This document shows, one piece after another, positions 5,505 through 5,511 of a DNA stretch of 5,511 nt; position 1 is the first letter of the stretch, and each line of letters opens with the position of its first letter. The position numbers and the translations under genes were made by a program. This DNA comes from Synergistaceae bacterium (lineage in GTDB: Bacteria > Synergistota > Synergistia > Synergistales > Aminobacteriaceae), in assembly GCA_017475805.1 (NCBI GenBank), contig JAFVEW010000325.1, forward strand, positions 1 through 5,511, given 5' to 3'. Under the pieces are notes generated by a model that saw only the letters and a list, made by a program, of their open reading frames with translations, had not been told where the DNA came from and searched no databases.

Positions 5505-5511
5505 AAATAAA

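Noticed and set aside
1..5511. CRISPR array, tRNA, rRNA, insertion sequence or toxin-antitoxin pair
   Set aside because: No regularly spaced repeats, no cloverleaf or rRNA-like segments, no transposase frame and no terminal inverted repeats were seen; genes cover nearly the whole window.

Overview
The window is a compact piece of a division and cell wall (dcw) cluster. Every supported gene is on the minus strand, so transcription runs from right to left: an FtsK/SpoIIIE-type protein, then murC, murB, an ftsQ-like gene, and the start of ftsA, which runs off the left edge. The murC-murB-ftsQ-ftsA order is the classic bacterial dcw order. An ftsK-type gene directly before murC is unusual, since ftsW/murG normally sit there. 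Non-coding DNA is very AT-rich, coding DNA moderately so, and TTG and GTG starts occur. By general impression this suggests an AT-rich anaerobic bacterium, possibly gut-associated and possibly Synergistota-like. That assignment is a weak inference.

Layout: 3894-5504 encodes a soluble-looking FtsK motor region; its true start may lie beyond the right edge. The spacer at 3727-3893 holds a 12-bp tandem repeat, a strong hairpin terminator, an extended -10 promoter, an AT inverted repeat and the murC Shine-Dalgarno. MurC (2371-3726) starts at TTG. MurB (1383-2309) follows after 61 bp of AT-rich spacer. The FtsQ-like gene (588-1373) starts at GTG 9 bp after the murB stop. A 164-bp AT-rich spacer then precedes ftsA (1-423, the first 141 codons only).

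How the genes fit together: MurC and MurB act at successive cytoplasmic steps of peptidoglycan precursor synthesis (UDP-MurNAc formation, then addition of L-alanine). FtsQ and FtsA are divisome scaffold and membrane-anchor proteins. FtsK proteins normally pump chromosome DNA through the septum. The terminator and promoter between ftsK and murC suggest that murC-murB-ftsQ, perhaps with ftsA, forms its own transcription unit.

The most notable result is that the FtsK-like protein keeps its family fold signatures but has lost key ATPase residues: the Walker A Ser/Thr is Asn, the Walker B Asp is Ser, and a conserved Arg is Gly. It also lacks the C-terminal gamma domain. This looks like a motor-dead FtsK paralogue encoded next to divisome genes. 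FtsA also lacks the usual acidic residue of its first phosphate loop. MurB carries Cys at the catalytic Ser position, and MurC has His for Pro in its DDYAHH motif.
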